Source: Ascarosepion bandense
Lineage: Eukaryota; Mollusca; Cephalopoda; Sepiida; Sepiidae
Length of the DNA stretch: 64,000 nucleotides
Direction of reading: 5' to 3'
Assembly: GCA_037127315.1 (NCBI GenBank)
Contig: JBBBDQ010001188.1
Coordinates: 727,001-791,000 of the forward strand
Shown here: positions 12,075-22,800 of the stretch, piece by piece
Numbering within the stretch: position 1 is the stretch's first letter
How the letters are laid out: each line of letters starts with the position of its first letter
The notes under the pieces: model-generated
Database searches by the model: none
What the model was told of the DNA's origin: nothing
The model's input: only the letters and a program-made list of their open reading frames with translations
Program-made: the position numbers and the translations under genes

Positions 12075-12425
12075 CTGTGTATTTTTTTTAGCTAGTTGAA
12101 TTACTAACCACACTCCACCCACGTCTATTGAACCGGTGTAGAGACTCATCCCTTGTTCCCTGTTTAGGATGTGGTTTCCAGCTTTCTCTTTTTCCATATT
12201 TTCACTCTTTTCTTTCATTGTTTTTTCCTCAATTGGAGTAGATAGACTAAACTATCGCCCGGTTCACACTCCACCCACGTCTATTGAACAGGTGTAGATG
12301 CTCATCACTTGTTTCTTGATTAGGATGTGGTTCCCGGCTTTCTTTTTTCCAATCTTTTCATTCTTACGTAGCCCCCTGCGCTTCACTGGCATTACCGCCT
12401 TCCTTGGGGTGATATGCTTAAGAAA
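12075..12425 (+). mobile_element. SINE-like element with two body units and LINE-type tail
   Basis: Two tandem units, each with CACACTCCACCCACGTCTAT, CTTGTTYCYTGWTTAGGATG and a CTTT-rich spacer. Then follows the tail TACGTAGCCCCCTGCGC ... ACCGCCTTCCTTGGGGTGAT, shared with the CR1-like LINE 3' end. CCCGGTTCACACTCC could be a degenerate B box. Confidence 0.7.
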
Positions 12426-12999
12426 AAAAAGAAAAAAAGAAAAATCAAGAAAAAAAGGAGATTAAAGACGTTTAAGAAACGTACCATCAACATCTGGGAA
12501 TTCAGTGCAAAGGACAGGAATCTCTTTGAATGCAAAGATTAGCCGAACGAGAGGAAAAAAATGTTTCGAAAAGAAAAACACCAACCAAGACCTAATCTAC
12601 CACACGGAACAGCCTTTCTTCAATGTCGAAATATGTTTCATACAAAATTGATCTCATTAGCCACTTCAGAGACTACAAAGTCAACTGACTGAGACAAGCA
12701 AAAATAGACCATCGTTCATCAAAATCTAACGGTGTTATACATTGAAATTTCGAACCTCACCCTTTATTTAGTCCTCGTGGGTAGATGGTTCTAATTCCAC
12801 AAGCCATGTATTTAGAAATCTCTATTCCAGTTAATTCCCTTTGGTAAATCAACTCTACAAGTTTTTGTCCCATCTGAACTCACAACCCTTTGGGTCACGT
12901 CATTTTTGGATTACTTAACAAGCGTCTTTTATACACTGGGTCAAGTGTCCTTGGTGTATTTGAGACTTAGAATCTAATATCTCATAATTTAATTTGGCG

Positions 13000-13930
13000 A
13001 AATTACTAATTGTAACTATAACTTCAATGCTGACAATTTATACAAAATCTGCCTATATTTTTGAGATGAAGTATTATAACTTTTTACACTATTTTCATCG
13101 TTCGAACTGTTGTCCTCATTTTTGTTGCCATATTCACCTTCAATATCTGTCTATTTATGAGAAGAGCTATTGTAACTTTTTTACATCGTTCAGACTGTTA
13201 TCTTCATCCTTGTTGCCGCATTTACTAAGTTTCGGTCACTATACGCTCCGACCTTCTTCAGGATCTGTTTATATTTTTGAGATGAGGCATTGTAGCTATT
13301 TACATTATTTACATTTTTCGGACTGTTGTCCTCATCTTTGTTGCTACATTCAATACGTTTTTGTCGTTGTATGCCCCAGCCTTCTTTAAGATTGTCTATA
13401 TTTCTGAGTTAAGTCATTAAAACCGTTTGGGCTGTTGACCTCATCTTTATTGTCATGTTGACGGCATTTCAGTCGTTGCACGCCCCGTCTTCTTCAGGAT
13501 CTCTCTATATTTTTGAGACGAATCTTCTTTAAGATCTCTGTTTTTGGGATGAGTCATTGTAACTATTTACGCTATTTACATTGTTCGAAGTGTTGTTCTA
13601 TTTTTGTTGCTATATTCAACATTTGGACTGTTGTTCACACCTTTTTTACCATGTTTACAATGTTTCGGTCGTTGTACAGCCGGTCCTTTTTCATAATCTG
13701 TCTATATTTCTGAGATGATGTATATTAAATATTTAAATATTTCTACCATTCGGACTGTTGTCTTCTTCATTGTTGTCGTATTCACGGCGTTTCAGCCGTT
13801 GTACGCTCCGGCCTTCTTCATGATCTCTCTATATTTCTGAAATGAAATATTGTAACTATTTACACTGTTGGAACTGTTTGCCTCATCTTAATTGCGGCAT
13901 TTATGATGTTTCAGCCGTTCATTTCATAAA
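13000..13930 (-). repeat. Tandem array of about 120-130 bp units with hammerhead-like core
   Basis: About seven diverged units. Each, on the minus strand, has a version of CTGAAGAAGGCCGGAGCGTA then CAACGGCCGAAACGTCG, followed by GACAACAAAGATGAGG and a short block before the next unit. Paired hairpin positions vary together in places (GGTC/GACC at about 13240; GGCC/GGCT at about 13800). Confidence 0.8.
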
Positions 13931-14024
13931 ATTTAGATAGCAAACAGGAAAACTCATATGAAGAATTACCATGAAAACGTTTATAGAAAAGGCGAAAAAG
14001 CTACTTTTTTAGCGGTGGGAAAAT

Positions 14025-14210
14025 AATTGAAGCCGAGACACCAGGTAAGGTTCGATAACTTTGTCGATTTTTCTTTGTATTTCACTAAGAATCTTTAAAT
14101 ACCTACTAAAAGCGCTTGATGAAATGTGATAATAAAATTCAATATGTGGATGGATTGCAGACCCATAAACATGCAAGATACTGTTATTAAAACTGAAAAG
14201 GAATTTAATA
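14025..14210 (-). mobile_element. Decayed CR1-like LINE reverse transcriptase C-terminal fragment
   Basis: The minus-strand peptide SILHVYGSAIHPHIEFYYHI then SSSAFSRYLKILSEIQRKID aligns with [20 protein letters not shown] and its continuation in the 35-kb copy. The frame is lost on both sides. Confidence 0.7.
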
Positions 14211-14349
14211 ATAGAAGAACGAGAATTAAAGAGACAAAAAATAGCATTGCATTTCAATTTTTGAAGATCAAAGTTGTCCGAGAATCAAGGAGACGGAATA
14301 GAGTTCCACGTGCGAAAAGTGCAAGAAAGAAATGTTTTTGCCTATACTT

Positions 14350-14475
14350 TTAAAATGAGGCAGGATTTACACTATTCACATTATTCGACTATTGTCCTAA
14401 TCTTTGTTGTCATTTTTACGACATTTCGGACTTCTTCAGGTGCTAGGAATTTCAAACCGAAACATTTATTACAAT
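14350..14475 (-). repeat. Solitary copy of the CTGAAGAAG repeat
   Basis: Plus strand reads CGACTATTGTCCTAATCTTT, ACGACATTTCGGACTTCTTC and AGGTGCTAGGAATTTC. The hairpin loop region is deleted compared with other copies. Confidence 0.7.
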
Positions 14476-15204
14476 GTTACGAATGCAGATCAACACCCCC
14501 ACACACACTAAGCTTAGACCCCGCTAGGCAACACAGGGTGGTCACGTGTTAGCATATAATCAGTTTTGGAGTAGCAGAGCAGAGGTGAAATTGACTCAAA
14601 TATTTACCTAGCAACAACTGTCTAGACAAAAGCCAGACATGAAAGGTACAAGAATCGGCAGTAGCCAAAATTCGGCTGATCAGGTCACGATATTTCAACG
14701 CTGAAACTCAGACAGCCTAATGAACGAGGAGGCTTATTTTTATAATGATGTGACTCAACCAAGTCAGTCTCCGGATAAAATCATAAGAAATGTGTTTTAT
14801 TTGTTAAATTAAGAAGAAGATTTAGATGAGAGATTGCAGAATATACTGAAAATATAAAATCCAGCTACGTCTGGAAGAAAGGTAAAGGTTGTAATAGACC
14901 GAATTGATCATCAGATAAGAAAGATATCGATGCAGATTTGCAGAGAATATAACGTTCAGTTGAAGAAACGAAAGTGAAGAATATTGCGAGAAGTTTGCAT
15001 TCGTACCCAAATATATGCAGAAAAGAAAAAAGAAAGAAAAAAAGAAAGAGAAAAAGAGAACCGAATAGATTCGAACAAGGAATGAGATCGTAATAAAGAT
15101 TTTCGGTTTAAAATTCCTAGAACGTTGTAAAATGGTAACAATGATTAGCACAACAGTGCAAGTAATGCAAATAGTGAGAAAGAAACACTAAACATAGAAC
15201 TGAC

Positions 15205-15300
15205 GGAAACATCTAGCAATTCTACTGTAAAACGACGAGACCTTGCTGCCAATCTAGCACTGTGTTTAAATTTATAAAGTCTTTGTTACAAAGAGACGAC
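15205..15300 (-). mobile_element. Small CR1-like LINE relic
   Basis: Matches TTTAACTGTAAAAGGGTGGG ... CTAGTTGCTAATCTAG of the 35-kb copy with many substitutions. Confidence 0.45.
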
Positions 15301-15482
15301 GTAATACTAATTTACCATCCGTCCCCAATGACGGAGCAAAGGTTTGTCTCATCACCCTTAATCAAAGCTGCACTCATATAAATACGTACCAAAGAGATTC
15401 CATAATTGATCTTATGTAACTCTTGTAAATTTTTCATAAGCATAAAAAGTTCCCTTATATAAATACCATGTGCGTTGGAGTG

Positions 15483-15757
15483 TAATGGATATCGACTAGG
15501 AATGAGAAATCGAATTCTAGTCGTTTCATTCACTTACGCCAAAATACCCACGAGAAAGATGTTAATCCATCTCTTCTCCCTCTTATGAATTAGATAACAG
15601 GACAGATTTTTTTTTCTAGCCTTGGTTGTTAACCGCCGGCCTGCCGCAGAATGTAATGGCAACCTACTGCCGAAAATTCTTCGGTCTAGTCAATCATGTC
15701 TATTTCAGGACATGATCGCCCAAGCGTGTATCACACACAGAAATTAACTGACTGGTA
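15483..15757 (+). mobile_element. tRNA-derived SINE, diverged
   Basis: GATATCGACTAGGAATGAG, then ATTCACTTACGCC, AACAGGACAGATT, GCAACCTACTGCCG and GACATGATCGCCCAAGCGTG in family order. Confidence 0.75.
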
Positions 15758-15954
15758 TTATTATCTATATTTCGGACAATCTAAGATAAATCGGAATGAA
15801 TATTGTAATAAAAAGCAACGAGAAATGAAATAAAAAATCGTACAAAATTTGATAACAAAGACAAGACTTAATCTAAGAAATACACAGAACATAAGATAAA
15901 ACGATAGATTTCAATAAAAAGCCATAAAAATAAAATGAAACAAAAACTAGCCTG

Positions 15955-16352
15955 TGGCACTGTGCAGTTGCACATGGGTGTATTTATGTAAGCGAGTATG
16001 TATACATATATGTGTGATAAGAACACAGCAAGGTCGAAAAACTGTAGTTTATTTAAACAACGAAGAAATATGATTCTAGTACCTAAGTTCACCAAGTTTA
16101 AATTACATGTATCATTTTCAAATGTCAATTTGTTAAATTGTTAAAATATCGATAGTTACATTAAGTTATGATGTGTTTGTGTGTGTGTGTGTGGCCATGG
16201 TTGCACATAGGTGTGTATACGTATGCGCGTATGTATACACACATACATGTGTCTGATAAGAAGACAGCAAGGCCAAAATACTGTAGTTTTATTTTGACAA
16301 CAAATAAATATGATTCCAGTACCAAAGCTCACTAAATTTAAGTTACATACAT
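15955..16352. repeat. Tandem duplication of a 160-bp segment
   Basis: 15958-16112 and 16190-16350 share GTTGCACATRGGTGTRT, TGATAAGAASACAGCAAGG, ACTGTAGTTT and ATATGATTCYAGTACC. The copies are diverged. Function unknown. Confidence 0.65.
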
Positions 16353-16493
16353 AAGATTAAAAGGTTTTATGACTATTGTTAGACGGGAGTTGACACGGAC
16401 CAGTTTACAGGTGTCTTTAATATAGATATACCTTCATTTTAGTGAGTCGGGACACAACCGTTCAAGTGTGTGGTTGAGTAAGATCGGAGTAGC

Positions 16494-16495
<2 letters not shown>

Positions 16496-16549
<54 letters not shown>
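16496..16549. repeat. (GA)n tract
   Basis: About 54 bp of perfect GA repeat interrupting a Helitron fragment. Confidence 0.95.
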
Positions 16550-16554
<5 letters not shown>

Positions 16555-16641
16555 TAGCTAAGAACACTCGCAGACGCTTACAGTACAACTGTGTAAATTT
16601 TCAAGAAAATCGGTTCAGCCGTTTAAGAGTCTATAGGTAAC

Positions 16642-16678
<37 letters not shown>

Positions 16679-16700
16679 TCCATTCATAAATAATTTTAGA
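16548..16700 (-). mobile_element. 5' fragment of the same Helitron family
   Basis: On the minus strand it runs from TCTAAAATTATTTATGAATG through (TG)n and the GGCTGAACCGATTTTCTTGA block to AAGAACACTC..CTAGGTT. It is cut off at a long (GA)n tract. Confidence 0.75.
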
Positions 16701-16953
16701 TTAACAATTTTTAAAAATATTAAAGCCTATTTTCAAAGGTCAAGAAAAGAGACTAAAATATTTATTCACAATGGTGTGGGCTTAAAAAACATCTATTGCA
16801 GTCTGAGTGGTGCTTTTTAGAATATAACAAATTTCACCACGGTTTCAATTTTTTCTTAGAAGTGAGTGATAGTCAAAGAGAACCTGCTTTAATACACGGG
16901 AAAAAAATAAACAAGCAAATTGACCGCAATCGCAGTAGAGAAACAGAGACAGG

Positions 16954-16956
16954 TAG

Positions 16957-17015
<59 letters not shown>

Positions 17016-17040
17016 GATAGAGATGGAGAGATAGAGAGAG
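16954..17040. repeat. (GATA)n microsatellite
   Basis: About 15 perfect GATA units, then impure GAGATA/GAGA. Confidence 0.95.
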
Positions 17041-17376
17041 AGAGGGAGACCCGGATAGAAAAAGAGCAGAGGGACACAGACAAAAATAAAGAGAACGAAT
17101 GACAGAGACATCGAGAAAATGGCACATATAGATATGATTTCCCCATCCCTGAATTTACCCAAGTCAGTACAGAGACCGCGACGGATCTCTTGAACTTGTC
17201 AATTACAATTCATGTTGATACAAACAAACGACGTTTGACCGTGAGATGAACTCAGGTAATTTACATTTCAACTCGTAATAACACTCAACTTCGTACGGAA
17301 AAAAAATTCCAAAAATAAAGGGAAGTGTCATTCTTAAAAGACTTAAAAAAAATAAAACGTTATTACCAGAATTGTT

Positions 17377-17431
17377 AACTACCTGATGAGACTTTCAATG
17401 TCGAAACAAATTGTACAATTTTGTAGTAGTT
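17377..17431 (+). ncRNA. Canonical hammerhead ribozyme candidate
   Basis: Stem I is AACTAC (17377-17382) paired with GTAGTT (17426-17431). CTGATGA follows at 17383-17389. Stem II is GAC/GTC around TTTCAAT. GAAA is at 17403-17406. Stem III is AC plus AAATTG paired with CAATTT plus GT, with one bulged T. UA (17424-17425) sits at the cleavage position, giving a GUA triplet. All core bases of the hammerhead motif are present. No host repeat is recognised around it; activity is inferred. Confidence 0.65.
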
Positions 17432-17643
17432 TGTAATTTGCACATGTTCTAACGTAATAGTCCAGAATACCTGGCAAACTTTTTAAAATTATTTTTTTTA
17501 TTGGTATTGGAGTGTACATTCAAGAGCGTCTATCGTAAACTATAGCTTAATAACACAAAAGGATTTGAAGACATATGTTTATATGGATTTTGCTCTTGTT
17601 TTGGTGTGAGGTACTCCTCCCATAGTTTGTAAAAGTATTTTAC

Positions 17644-17646
<3 letters not shown>

Positions 17647-17699
<53 letters not shown>
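17647..17699. repeat. (TA)n tract
   Basis: About 52 bp of perfect TA repeat between the two hammerhead candidates. Confidence 0.95.
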
Positions 17700-17700
<1 letters not shown>

Positions 17701-17856
17701 GCTCTTACACTCTGATTGAGCACTCTGGAAGAATGGTAGACTTTGAAAAACAGTAGCTACTCTAGCATATACGCATCGTTCATTCAGCAATGAATTAGAA
17801 AACTCTCAGCTATTATAATGATAATATACACGCTAAAAGTCTGCCTACTTCTACCG

Positions 17857-17935
17857 AGCGCCTATAGCTCAGAGGTAGAATCGCCTAATGACGCCAATTC
17901 AGCCGGGTTTCAATCCTGGGTAAAAAGCAATCGGA
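17857..17935 (+). mobile_element. tRNA-like SINE head
   Basis: GCGCCTATAGCTCAGAGGTA is an A-box/D-arm match, and CCGGGTTTCAATCCTGG forms a five-pair T arm containing a B box. An anticodon-loop-like CTAATGA lies between. The 3' acceptor strand does not pair well, so this looks like a SINE promoter, not a working tRNA gene. Confidence 0.6.
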
Positions 17936-17943
17936 TGTCTAAG

Positions 17944-17985
17944 CGTACTGATGAGCTGTGATACAGCGAAACAGTTCTGTCTGCG
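17944..17985 (+). ncRNA. Canonical hammerhead ribozyme candidate next to tRNA-like head
   Basis: Stem I is CGTA paired with TGCG (one G-T). CTGATGA is at 17948-17954. Stem II is GCTG/CAGC with loop TGATA. GAAA is at 17968-17971. Stem III is ACAG/CTGT closed by TT, and the cleavage triplet is GTC at 17979-17981. Every conserved core position is filled. It starts 9 nt after the tRNA-like head, so it may belong to a SINE transcribed by RNA polymerase III. Confidence 0.7.
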
Positions 17986-18122
17986 GATGACTATAGCTTA
18001 TGAAAATGCATATGTGGACACATGAGATGAAACCAGAATATACGTGCTTTTGTCATTAACAAAATATTCCTGTTTGTGATCATATAAATAAATGGATTGA
18101 ATCATTTTTCAGTCAATGAACG

Positions 18123-18123
<1 letters not shown>

Positions 18124-18179
<56 letters not shown>

Positions 18180-18330
18180 GTAGATAGATAGATGAGAGGA
18201 CAGATAAGATAGATAGATAGATAGATAGATAGATGTGGACAGACCATAAGATAGATAGATAGATAGATAGATATGAACAAAGAGGGAGAGAGAGAGAGAG
18301 AGCGAGAGAGCGAGAGAGCGAGAGAAAGTG
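18124..18330. repeat. (GATA)n and (GA)n complex microsatellite
   Basis: Three GATA blocks (18124-18178, 18205-18235, 18249-18272) separated by short variants, then (GA)n with GAGAGC. Confidence 0.95.
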
Positions 18331-18596
18331 TGTATGTTCTGCCTGGTTGTCAAGTGTGCTGCATGTTGTTTTGTTAGAGAATTATACTGCGGAATGCCAT
18401 GTCATCTCTCCAACTTGACTGAGAGAATAAAAGTCCCAATTTTCTAAATCCATTTTCAGATATGTTTGAACTTTTTTTAGTTTTTTCCTAACGGACGAGC
18501 TGCAACCGACAAATGAATTAATAATGAATTACCACTTTTTAACGTTTATTTGGTGTTACAAGCCAAAAAGGAATTAAAATGACAATGCAAATCTAA

Positions 18597-19147
18597 TTAT
18601 ACTAATATAATAATGTAATATAATCTATCTCTTCTCCCCCCAGCTATGAGTTAAATGGCAGAACAAATTGGGTTCTATATACTTGGCTGGTAACCAGTCT
18701 ACTGCAGAAAGCAATGGCAATCTACCGCGGATAATCTTCTGCCCAGTCAGTCAGGTCTCTTTCGAGACATGATCGCCCAAGCGTGTATCACTTATGGCAC
18801 ATAACTGACTGACTGAATATAATAGTTGGAAACATAATTAAAACTTCTACTGGCCATAAAATAGGGGATCAGTTTTCTATTGTTATGAATTAATAAACTG
18901 ATCCCCCAATAATTATACTTAATATAATAATGTAATATAATCTATCCCTTCTCTCCCCAGCTATGAGTTAAATGGCAGAACAAATTGGGTTCTATATACT
19001 TGGCTGCTAACCAGTCTACTGCAGAAAACAATGGCAACCTACTGCGGGATAATCTTCCGCCCAGTCAGTTATGACTCTTTGGAGACATGATCGCCCAAGC
19101 GTGTATCACGTATGGCACTGTATCAAGAAATGAAGTGACTGACTATT
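18597..19147 (+). mobile_element. Dimeric tRNA-derived SINE
   Basis: Two 5'-truncated SINE bodies (about 18625-18815 and 18945-19145). Each has GGTTCTATATACTTGGCTG, a GATAATCTTC..CCCAGTCAGT block and GATCGCCCAAGCGTGTATCA. They are separated by a spacer with GGGGATCAGTTT ... AAACTGATCCCC (a hairpin). Each body is preceded by the same AATATAATAATGTAATATAA leader. Confidence 0.8.
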
Positions 19148-19439
19148 TAAGAAATTCCGACAACTTAAGATTATTACAGCTATTTACAATGCTTTTTTAA
19201 AATTTCTACGACTGTTAAATAAGCGCTATGGATGCTGAATAAACTTGACCTGGACGTTGCGACAAAAGGCAACAAATATAAGTGATGTGGGCCCAAAAGT
19301 GGGTCTACGGAAATCTAATACGGAACACAAGATGTAGGCTAAAGAAAGATGTCTTACAGAAAAGGTTACAAAGAAGAAGGTACAAATAAGTAGAGCTTAA
19401 GAATCAAGCATAGTCCTTGGTAGTCGACTGCGGTCATGC

Positions 19440-20402
19440 GCACAGTGCTACATTATTTAGCTGTCCCTCCCAGTAAGGGCAACATATGACACATGGTCAA
19501 TTATAACTGGGATTTCCGGGCTACATGGCCCGGCCAAAAAATGTCTGTCTATTTTTGCCCAGTCGTGCTTCTACCCTTCGGCGGAACCACGACTGGGTTA
19601 TTGCTCTCTGCTCGGAAGCAGAGAGCGCCCTCTACCCGAAGGCAGAGGGCTGACAGTGTCGTAGAGTCGTCAGTCTAGTGACTCTCTACGACTCATTGTT
19701 TAGTCGTCCCTCCCAGTAAGGGCAACATATGACACATGGTCAGTTTATATCTGGGATTTCCGGGCTACATGGCCCGGCCAAAAAATGTCTGTCTATTTTT
19801 GCCCAGTCGTGCTTCTACCCTTCGGCGGAACCACGACTGGGTTATTGCTCTCTGCTCGGAAGCAGAGAGCGCCCTCTACCCGAAGGCAGAGGGCTGACAG
19901 TGTCGTAGAGTCGTCAGTCTAGTGACTCTCTACGACTCATTGTTTAGTCGTCCCTCCCAGTAAGGGCAACATATGACACATGGTCAGTTTATATCTGGGA
20001 TTTCCGTGCTACATGGCCCGGCCAAAAAAATGTCTGTTTATTTTTGCCCAGTCGTGCTTCTACCCTTCGGCGGAACCACGACTGGGTTATTGCTCTCTGC
20101 TCGGAAGCAGAGAGCGCCCTCTATCCGAAGGCAGAGGGCTGACAGTGTCGTAGAGTCGTCAGTCTAGTGACTCTCTACGACTCATTGTTTAGTCGTCCCT
20201 CCCAGTAAGGGCAACATATGACACATGGTCAGTTTATATCTGGGATTTCCGGGCTACATGGCCCGGCCAAAAAATGTCTGTCTATTTTTGCCCAGTCGTG
20301 CTTCTACCCTTCGGCGGAACCACGACTGGGTTATTGCTCTCTGCTCGGAAGCAGAGAGCGCCCTCTACCCGATGGCAGAGTGCTGACAGTATGAATAGAA
20401 GC
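19440..20402. repeat. About 244-bp hairpin-rich tandem array, four units
   Basis: GTCCCTCCCAGTAAGGGCAA begins at 19463, 19706, 19950 and 20195. In the first unit the palindromes are 19516-19521/19528-19533 (CCGGGC), 19558-19567/19588-19597 (CCCAGTCGTG), 19604-19612/19617-19625 (CTCTCTGCT), 19627-19633/19644-19650 (GCCCTCT) and 19658-19668/19680-19692. Units are nearly identical. The last is cut before the fifth hairpin. CATGCGCACAGTGCTAC on the left and CATGCGTGCAGTGCTAC on the right flank the array. Confidence 0.9.
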
Positions 20403-21480
20403 ACATGCGTGCAGTGCTACTGTCTGATTCCCACTACTGTTACCACACACCTATTAATATAGCAGTGGGTGAGTCCATGTTGAGGGGAGTCTGAGTTCCA
20501 AAACAATAAGATGAATGAAAAACCAGCAAATATAGATTATGACAAGGCCTCATCTAAGTTTCGACAAATTAAGACTATTATGTTTATTTAAAATGCATTT
20601 CTGTTTTCTACGACCTTTGATTAAACAGAATGGATCGAAAAAAAGAACTCGAATGTTGCGATAAAATGCAACAAATATAAGATGAAAGAGAAACAATAAT
20701 CATTATGAAATTCGAATAATTATAAATTGTAATTAGAACTATTTATCTTTAATCATTCAGATCTCGCCTCGAAATTTTCGAATGTATAATTTTCTTTGAC
20801 GGGAAAGGAATTCTCCAAGCTTATGATTTCTAATAAAAATCAATAATTGGCTTTCACCATTTTAACAATTTTTCAGTAAAAATATTTTTGATCATTCAAA
20901 CTAATTTATTAGAATTACTTTCGGGCATAATCTCACTTTTTAAAATACTTTTAATGATTAAGCTTAAACATCTGCAATTATGTTTGTTCCATTTCAGAAT
21001 TTGTCGAAATTGAGATGCAAAGATTAATTGATGAGAGGATTTGTTTGGTTGTATTATTTTTATATTACTAAGTTAATGATGGATTCTTTATCATTATCTT
21101 AAAATATAATGCCATTGTGAATCGCTTGATTTTATCGATACCAAAGGCGTAATTTTTAATTTCTGTCCGAGTTTAAAAATTTCTTGTAACTAAATATACT
21201 TAGCTATTGTTGCAATGATCTGTTTGAACTTAAACAAAAATTATTTTCGAAATTCGGAACATATATTTGGTTTGATTGATTTTTCACGGCTTATCAACCC
21301 TTTATTGTTTTAATTTGTATTTATTTCTGAGGTGAGTAATTTTCAATAATCTTGGAATTATTTCAAATTTTTGTTTTCATCTTGGTTGAAGTGATTGGGT
21401 GATATGGATTATCCAACATGAAAGAACAATAATTGATTTCACAGGATATTTTGCAATACTTAACGAGATAATCCACATCA
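20403..21480. other. AT-rich intergenic, nothing recognised
   Basis: No coding or repeat signature beyond weak similarity of ATAAAATGCAACAAATATAA at 20660 to the text near 19265. Confidence 0.5.
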
Positions 21481-21484
21481 GCCA

Positions 21485-21555
21485 ATCTATAGACATCTGA
21501 TGATGACCAGAGGGTACTTGGTCGAAACGTTGTGTCTATTGTAACACCTATATCA
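21485..21555 (+). ncRNA. Hammerhead-like fold, probably decayed
   Basis: ATAGACA, T, CTGATGA, T, GACCA-loop-TGGTC, GAAA, CGTTG, TGTCTAT. Outer arms ATAGACA/TGTCTAT pair fully and stem II is five pairs. Stem III is essentially absent and there are extra bases at both junctions. It resembles the minimal hammerheads reported with Penelope-like elements. Confidence 0.35.
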
Positions 21556-21914
21556 ATCGAGATGAGAACAAAAGTTCGGAATAATTCCTTTATTGTTCAT
21601 CGAAATCTGAACATATTTTTATACTTTGATAAGGTTTTGTCTTAGTGAGCTTTGAAGTAATAATATGTTATTATGCTTTCGCAGTTGAATGTATGGTAGA
21701 TGATGTTCAGCTTTTTGCATATATATGTTTGTGTGGACATGATTAGTAGAGGTAGGGATATCTGTGTTTTATATTGTAATTTTGTTGAAGTTATATTTTG
21801 AAATACAGTTTGATTTATTTAAGAAATTGTAGGGTATTATATGGATTAATGTCATGAAAGTGTTCTGTCATATTGATTAATTATTTTGATATAAATATGT
21901 ATTGTTAATAATGT

Positions 21915-22800
21915 AAGACAAGAATGTGTTTTCTCACCGGACCTATTCAACTTGTACAGTGAAACTATTCTGAGGACCTTAGATGTTATGACAGGATTTG
22001 TTATCGGAGACCACAATTTGAACAACTTAGGATACGCAGATGATACAGTGCTGATAGCAGACACGAAAAGGAAACTACAAGACATCCTACAAAACATAGA
22101 TGAATAGATTGGCAAGAAAGAACTACAAATAAATTGCAAGAAAACTGAATGCATGGTCATCAGCAAAAAGGGCAGCCTGAAATGCCAAATACAGGTGGGG
22201 GATACTAAAATCATGCAGGTAAAAAAATTAAATACATGGGAAGTGTTCTAACAGAAGACGGAAAGTGCAACACAGAGATCCGAAGGTGAATTGACATGGT
22301 AAAGGACGCGTTCTAGAAGATGAGTAGAGTATTAAGAGACAGTAAGATTTCGCTAGAAACAAAGAAAAGAGTACTGGATTGCTATGTGATGTCAGTTCTT
22401 CAATATGGCAGTTAAAGCTAGACATTATCATCAGAGATGAAGGAAAAACCTGAAGCAACTGAAATGTGGTTCTACAGAAGGATGCTGCGGATATCATGAT
22501 TCGAGCATGTGAGCAAAGATGAGGGTTTGGAAAGGATGGAAACGAAAAGGAAATTAATAGTGAGCATCAGGTAGAGACAGCTGAAGTTCCTCGGACAGGC
22601 AGTGATAAAGGAAGACTTAGAGAACAAGATACTAACAGGCCAGATAGTGGGAAAAATTGACAGAGGAAAGCAGTGGATAACATATTTGAAGGTCCTGAGC
22701 ATGTGGATACCAGAACGGCGTTTGGGTGGGTTAACAGGAGAAAGAGTGCTAGAAGCTACCAGGGATAGGGAGACGTGGAAAGCCATGTAACACCATCAGA
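21915..22800 (+). mobile_element. Decayed RTE-type LINE reverse transcriptase C-terminal half
   Basis: Recoverable pieces match the 61-kb copy in order: [97 protein letters not shown]. Several stops and frameshifts interrupt it. Confidence 0.85.

Noticed and set aside
16845..18353. Open frames full of YLSI or SLSL repeats
   Set aside because: Translated GATA and GA microsatellites.
19440..20402. CRISPR-like array
   Set aside because: Repeats are 244 bp with no unique spacers, in an animal genome.
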